Shown here one piece after another: positions 59,829-64,000 of a stretch of DNA of 64,000 nt. Under the pieces are notes generated by a model, which ran no database searches, was not told where the DNA came from, and saw nothing but the letters and a program-made list of their open reading frames with translations. The position numbers were made by a program, and so were the translations under genes. Within the stretch, counting starts at the first letter, position 1. Each line of letters begins with the position of its first letter. Source of the DNA: Oscillospiraceae bacterium (GTDB lineage: Bacteria; Bacillota; Clostridia; Oscillospirales; Ruminococcaceae). The stretch lies in NCBI GenBank assembly GCA_015067185.1, contig SVMZ01000008.1, positions 1 through 64,000 of the forward strand, in the 5' to 3' direction.

Positions 59829-61145
59829 ATGAGTAGGATCAATATAATCGGTGCAGGACTTGCTGGCTGTGAAGCGGCATGGAATGCAGCGTCGGCGGGG
59901 ATTGAGGTTACACTGATCGAGATGAAGCCGGTCAAGCGGTCTCCCGCGCATACGTCCGATGATTTTGCGGAGTTGGTTTGTTCCAATTCGTTGAAGGCAT
60001 CGAGAATAGAAACTTCCGCAGGGCTGCTCAAAGAGGAGATGCGCAGGTTAGGGTCACTCACTGTTGCCTGCGCAGAGAAAACCGCCGTTGATGCGGGTGG
60101 TGCCCTTGCGGTGGACAGAAAGAAGTTTTCTGCCCTGGTTACACAGAAAATTAAAGAAAACCCGTTGATAACGGTGGAACATCGGGAAGTAACAGAGATT
60201 TCACCGAAAGAGGATGAGATATGGATTGTAGCTACCGGGCCGCTTACATCAGAACCTTTTGCAGAATATCTGAAGGAACGTCTTGGTGGAGGACTCAGCT
60301 TTTTTGATGCGGCGGCTCCGATTGTGGAGGCAGCCAGCATTGACATGGAAAAAGTGTTTTTTGCTGCACGCTATGGCCGCGGCGGAGACGATTATCTCAA
60401 TTGCCCCATGAATAAAGAGCAATATGAAGAGTTTTGGAATGAACTTGTTCATGCTGAGCGTGCTGAACTGGAAGCGTTTGATAAAGAGAGCTTCCGGGTA
60501 TATGAGGGGTGTATGCCGGTAGAGGTTATGGCCTCCCGAGGAATTGATACATTAAGATTTGGACCTCTCAAGCCCAAAGGTCTTACAGATCCACGCACAG
60601 GGCACCGTCCGTGGGCTAATCTGCAGCTTCGCAGAGAAGATGCAGATGCCACCATGTTTAATCTGGTAGGATTTCAGACGAACCTGAAATTTGGAGAACA
60701 GAAAAGGGTATTTGGTATGATTCCTGGATTGGAGAATGCCGAATTTGTGAGATACGGTGTGATGCACCGTAACACGTTTATCAAAAGTCCGGAATTGTTG
60801 GATGCAGACTTTTCACTGCGTACAGATAAGCGGATTTATTTTGCGGGACAGATGACCGGTGTAGAAGGGTATATGGAATCGGCAGCATCGGGAATCATTG
60901 CTGGAATCAATGCGGCACGTGCGGTAAAAGGGTTGGAGCCGATGAAGCTTCCTCCAGAGACAATGACAGGTGCATTGTCGGCATACATATCATCGGCAGA
61001 TACAAAAGATTTTCAGCCTATGGGTGCAGCAATGGGACTGCTCCCCGAGTTGGGCAGTCGGATCAGAGATAAAAAGGCGCGTTATGCAGCCTATTCGGAG
61101 CGAGCCCTTCAGGCAATGGAGGAGACGCTTGCACAATACAGATAA
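59829..61145 (+). CDS. trmFO: Methylenetetrahydrofolate-tRNA-(uracil-5)-methyltransferase
   Basis: A 438-residue FAD-dependent enzyme that makes m5U54 in the tRNA T-loop using methylenetetrahydrofolate. The FAD motif is INIIGAGLAGCEAAWNAA; GIDTLRFGPLKPKGL, LVGFQTNLKFGEQ and GVEGYMESAASGIIAGINAA are hallmark stretches. The start ATG 59829 lies 36 bases after topA, part of the conserved dprA-topA-trmFO block. Confidence 0.97.
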   Translation: MSRINIIGAGLAGCEAAWNAASAGIEVTLIEMKPVKRSPAHTSDDFAELVCSNSLKASRIETSAGLLKEEMRRLGSLTVACAEKTAVDAGGALAVDRKKFSALVTQKIKENPLITVEHREVTEISPKEDEIWIVATGPLTSEPFAEYLKERLGGGLSFFDAAAPIVEAASIDMEKVFFAARYGRGGDDYLNCPMNKEQYEEFWNELVHAERAELEAFDKESFRVYEGCMPVEVMASRGIDTLRFGPLKPKGLTDPRTGHRPWANLQLRREDADATMFNLVGFQTNLKFGEQKRVFGMIPGLENAEFVRYGVMHRNTFIKSPELLDADFSLRTDKRIYFAGQMTGVEGYMESAASGIIAGINAARAVKGLEPMKLPPETMTGALSAYISSADTKDFQPMGAAMGLLPELGSRIRDKKARYAAYSERALQAMEETLAQYR

Positions 61146-61217
61146 CAAGCGGAATAGTGGTTTGAAGATAGTATTCTAATTGTTACTTGTTGGGATATTC
61201 AGAAAGGATGGATTCGT

Positions 61218-62219
61218 ATGAGGATTGCAGTTGATATTTTTGGAGGAGACAATGCACCGTTTGCACCGCTTAAGGCATGTGTCTGTGCAAGAAAGGCGGG
61301 TATTGCCGAAGTCATTGCAGTCGGAGACGAAGCCAAAATAAAAGAAGTTGCCGAGAAGGAACAGCTTCCGCTGGACGGAATTCAAATTGTTCATGCTCCG
61401 GCAGTGATTCCGGTGGAGGCTAACCCCACAGACATAACCAAAAAATATGCCGATAGCTCCATGGCTGTGGCACTTAAGCTGGTTGCTCAGGGAGAAGCGG
61501 ATGCAGTGATTTCTGCAGGAAGCACCGGCGCCTTTGTTGTTGGGGCAACGCTGATTGTCAAACGCATCAGAGGTGTCCGCAGGGCGGCGTTTGCACCGGT
61601 CATTCCCGGTTGTGACGGCAAATATATGCTGGTGGATGTAGGCGCCAATGTGGATTGCCGCCCTGAGATGCTGCTCCAGTTTGCGCTGCTTGGTTCCATC
61701 TATATGGAAAAAGTTTTAGGAGTAAAAAATCCGAGAGTTGGTCTCATCAACATTGGCACAGAGGATACCAAAGGTCAGGAGCTGCAGGTGGAGACCTATA
61801 AACTGCTGAAAGAGGCTTCGCTCAACTTTATCGGTAATGTAGAGCCGCGCTATCTCTCCGAAGGCGCCTGTGATGTTGCTGTTGCAGACGGTTTTACTGG
61901 AAATGTTGTACTTAAAACTCTTGAAGGTACGGTGCACTCTCTGTTTTCGGAGCTGAAAAAGGTGTTCTATGCTACCCCTGTGTCAAAGATCGCTGCACTT
62001 ACATTGAAAAAGGGACTTAAAAAATTGAAAAATAAAATGGATTATTCTGAGTATGGCGGTTCCGCATTACTGGGTATATCCAAACCTGTTATAAAGGTGC
62101 ATGGAGATTCTCAGGCAAAAACCTTTGTGAAAGCAATGGAACAGGCCATAAAGATGGAGAAGATGAATGTAATCGGTCTTATGGCAGAAGCTGTTTCCGC
62201 AGCAAAGGATAAGGAATAA
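61218..62219 (+). CDS. plsX: Phosphate acyltransferase PlsX
   Basis: A 333-residue enzyme converting acyl-ACP to acyl-phosphate, the substrate of PlsY (gene at 27831). The start is MRIAVDIFGGDNAP; SAGSTGAFVVGATL, DVGANVDCRPEMLLQFA, LINIGTED, CDVAVADGFTGNVVLK and GGSALLGISKPVI are conserved. ATG 61218 follows AGAAAGGATGG. It is followed by rnc after 37 bases, without the fab genes or acpP that often lie between. Confidence 0.97.
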   Translation: MRIAVDIFGGDNAPFAPLKACVCARKAGIAEVIAVGDEAKIKEVAEKEQLPLDGIQIVHAPAVIPVEANPTDITKKYADSSMAVALKLVAQGEADAVISAGSTGAFVVGATLIVKRIRGVRRAAFAPVIPGCDGKYMLVDVGANVDCRPEMLLQFALLGSIYMEKVLGVKNPRVGLINIGTEDTKGQELQVETYKLLKEASLNFIGNVEPRYLSEGACDVAVADGFTGNVVLKTLEGTVHSLFSELKKVFYATPVSKIAALTLKKGLKKLKNKMDYSEYGGSALLGISKPVIKVHGDSQAKTFVKAMEQAIKMEKMNVIGLMAEAVSAAKDKE

Positions 62220-62256
62220 CGACCGAGGATGTCGAAATATCTGGGTTTGGTGTATT

Positions 62257-62928
62257 ATGAAAGAGTTACAACAGGTTATTGATTATTATTTTAAGGATGA
62301 AAAATACCTTGCCATCGCCCTGACACATTCTTCCTATGCCAATGAAGCAAAAAATGCTGTCGAATATAATGAGAGACAGGAGTTTCTGGGGGATGCTGTG
62401 CTTTCTATTATTGTGTCTGATTACCTGTTTGGGAATTTTATGCAGATGCCGGAAGGTGAGTTGACAAAGAAGCGGGCTGCGCTGGTTTGTGAAAAAACAC
62501 TGAGCGATTTTGCAAGAGCTATTAATCTTGGAAATTATATGTATCTTGGCAGAGGCGAAGAGCAGACCGGCGGTGCCAACCGTTCCTCTATTTTAGCAGA
62601 CGCATTTGAGGCATTGATCGCAGCGATCTATCTGGATGGAGGTATGGAGGCTGCGAAAAAATTTGTGCTGAGTTTTGTTATTCCTGCGTTGGAAAAGGCA
62701 CCGCAGAAGGCTAAGGATTACAAGACGGAGCTGCAGGAAGTGATCCAACAGAATCCGGAAGAAAAGCTTTCCTATGTAATGGTGGGAGAGAGCGGTCCGG
62801 ACCATGATAAACGCTTCACAGCAGAAGTTCATCTGAACAGCAATGTTATCGGTGTTGGTATTGGACGAAGCAAAAAAGAAGCGGAACAGATGGCGGCGCG
62901 CGAAGCTCTCAGACTGATGGGACTTTGA
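62257..62928 (+). CDS. rnc: Ribonuclease III
   Basis: A 223-residue double-strand-specific endoribonuclease that processes rRNA and mRNA. The catalytic signature is NERQEFLGDAVLSII with a second acidic site in LADAFEALIAAIYLDGG; a double-stranded-RNA-binding domain fills residues of about 153-222 (DYKTELQEVIQQ, GVGIGRSKKEAEQMAAREAL). The ribosome site before ATG 62257 is weak (GGTTTGGTG). The next gene starts within three bases of its stop. Confidence 0.97.
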   Translation: MKELQQVIDYYFKDEKYLAIALTHSSYANEAKNAVEYNERQEFLGDAVLSIIVSDYLFGNFMQMPEGELTKKRAALVCEKTLSDFARAINLGNYMYLGRGEEQTGGANRSSILADAFEALIAAIYLDGGMEAAKKFVLSFVIPALEKAPQKAKDYKTELQEVIQQNPEEKLSYVMVGESGPDHDKRFTAEVHLNSNVIGVGIGRSKKEAEQMAAREALRLMGL

Positions 62929-62930
62929 AT

Positions 62931-63977
62931 ATGACGGAAAACCGTAAAAAACACGGAAATGTGGCGATCTTTGTGCCGCACAGCGGTTGTCCCAATATGT
63001 GCAGCTTTTGCAACCAGAGAACTATATCGGGGCAAAGTGTACAGCCGGATGCGGATTTTGTGCGGAAAACCTGCGAAGAGGCAATAGAACGCATGACAGT
63101 AGAACCCCAAAATGCACAGATTGCTTTTTTTGGAGGAAGCTTCACCGCAATAGACAGGAATTTGATGATATCGCTGCTACAGGCAGCATCGGAATATGTG
63201 GAAACCGGAAGGTTTGCGGGAATTCGTATTTCAACGCGTCCGGATTGTATTAATGAAGAGATTCTGGAGATTCTGAAGCAATATCATGTCACCGATATCG
63301 AGCTTGGAGCGCAGAGTATGGATGACCGGGTATTGCAGATGAACCGACGGGGACATACTGCGGAAGATGTGGAGAGGGCCTCACTGTTGATCAGACAGCG
63401 CGGATTTTCTCTGGGACTGCAGATGATGGTAGGGCTTTACGGAGAAAACCCAAAGGATATTCCATTGTGGCTGCCGGAGAAATCACTGTCAGAGCGCACG
63501 ATGAAGACTGCGGAGAAGATTGCAGCCCTGCAGCCGTCCTGTGTGAGAATCTATCCGATCGCTGTGCTGAAAGGGACCGAGCTGGAACGGATGCTGGTTA
63601 GCGGAATGTATTTTCCGCCGGATGTATCAGAGGCGGTTGCCTGCTGTGCGAATCTGATAGAGTTTTTTGAAAAGAAAAAAATAAAGATACTCAGAGTTGG
63701 ATTACATGCATCCGAGACAGTGGAAGAGGATGTAATTGCCGGAGCCTATCATCCGGCATTTCGTGAATTATGCGACAATGAGTTGTATTTTAGGAGAATA
63801 TTACGAATAGTATCGAGCAATGCCGATAGGATAGAGAATATTTATGTGAATCCCGGTTTTCTTTCCAAAGCGGTTGGGCAAAAAAGAGGAAACCTCGCAA
63901 AATTGAAAAAGCTTGGGTATGATGTGAGGATATCCGCAAGAGAAGGGGTTGCACCCGGAGATTTGGAAATTGATTGA
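62931..63977 (+). CDS. Radical SAM protein, Elp3-related
   Basis: A 348-residue protein with the radical SAM cluster motif SGCPNMCSFCNQRTISG (CxxxCxxC) and family strands IAFFGGSFTAID, GIRISTRPDCI and IELGAQSMDDRVL, which resemble the Elp3 radical-SAM half but without the acetyltransferase domain. Genes of this type commonly sit between rnc and smc in Clostridia; the substrate is unknown. ATG 62931 is preferred; TTG 62925 overlaps the rnc stop. It is translationally close-coupled to rnc and ends 23 bases before the window edge. Confidence 0.88.
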   Translation: MTENRKKHGNVAIFVPHSGCPNMCSFCNQRTISGQSVQPDADFVRKTCEEAIERMTVEPQNAQIAFFGGSFTAIDRNLMISLLQAASEYVETGRFAGIRISTRPDCINEEILEILKQYHVTDIELGAQSMDDRVLQMNRRGHTAEDVERASLLIRQRGFSLGLQMMVGLYGENPKDIPLWLPEKSLSERTMKTAEKIAALQPSCVRIYPIAVLKGTELERMLVSGMYFPPDVSEAVACCANLIEFFEKKKIKILRVGLHASETVEEDVIAGAYHPAFRELCDNELYFRRILRIVSSNADRIENIYVNPGFLSKAVGQKRGNLAKLKKLGYDVRISAREGVAPGDLEID

Positions 63978-64000
63978 ACAGAATTCCCAAGAAATATATA

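Overview
The window looks like a chromosomal segment of an anaerobic, spore-forming Firmicute of the class Clostridia, probably in the Oscillospiraceae/Ruminococcaceae range (inference). The pointers are a homodimeric-type pyruvate:ferredoxin oxidoreductase, SpoVAD/SpoVAE, class B sortases, TrmFO, glycyl-radical chemistry, strong AGGAGG-type ribosome sites and frequent TTG/GTG starts. No phage, IS element or CRISPR array was seen.

Layout. 1-3090 (+): the end of hisE, a HAD-fold protein lacking the catalytic Asp, a lipoprotein-anchored barnase followed by its barstar inhibitor, and an unrecognised protein. 3165-18019: an accessory carbohydrate/small-molecule region with four AraC-type regulators, a UroD/MtaA-like protein, an unclassified glycyl radical enzyme with its radical-SAM activase, a GH4 glycosidase-DMT transporter-TIM-barrel isomerase operon, an SDR/dehydroquinase-like/quinone-reductase operon and a GH39-like glycosidase. 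18137-24112: a large repeat-bearing lipoprotein, spoVAD-spoVAE, and two class B sortases. 24137-27687: a BlaI repressor-M56 antirepressor pair translationally coupled to a DNA-deoxyinosine glycosylase. 27831-40541: plsY, a TetR regulator, a sortase-signal protein with a damaged start, PFOR, a GH38 alpha-mannosidase, a YczE-like membrane protein, a GNAT, an ECF sigma/anti-sigma pair and a ZIP transporter.

40729-40805 is a tRNA-Val(CAC) with a G-G mismatch in its acceptor stem. 40999-50617 (all minus) is a surface-assembly region: a sortase-anchored cohesin-like protein, a cohesin-plus-dockerin protein, a BspA-type leucine-rich-repeat protein ending in a dockerin, two paralogous zinc-ribbon/transmembrane/beta-helix proteins and a Ser/Thr kinase. 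A small HTH regulator diverges from the kinase across a direct-repeat operator. This is the best candidate in the window for an undescribed system: a small cellulosome-like scaffold that displays an LRR adhesin instead of an enzyme.

51515-63977 (+) is mostly core genome: a lipoprotein, the infC-rpmI-rplT operon with leader, attenuator and an ATC start codon for infC, a TrmH-type methyltransferase, dprA with a long insert, topA, trmFO, plsX, rnc and a radical-SAM protein. Several promoters share the extended -10 element TGATATAAT, and rho-independent hairpins separate most transcription units.
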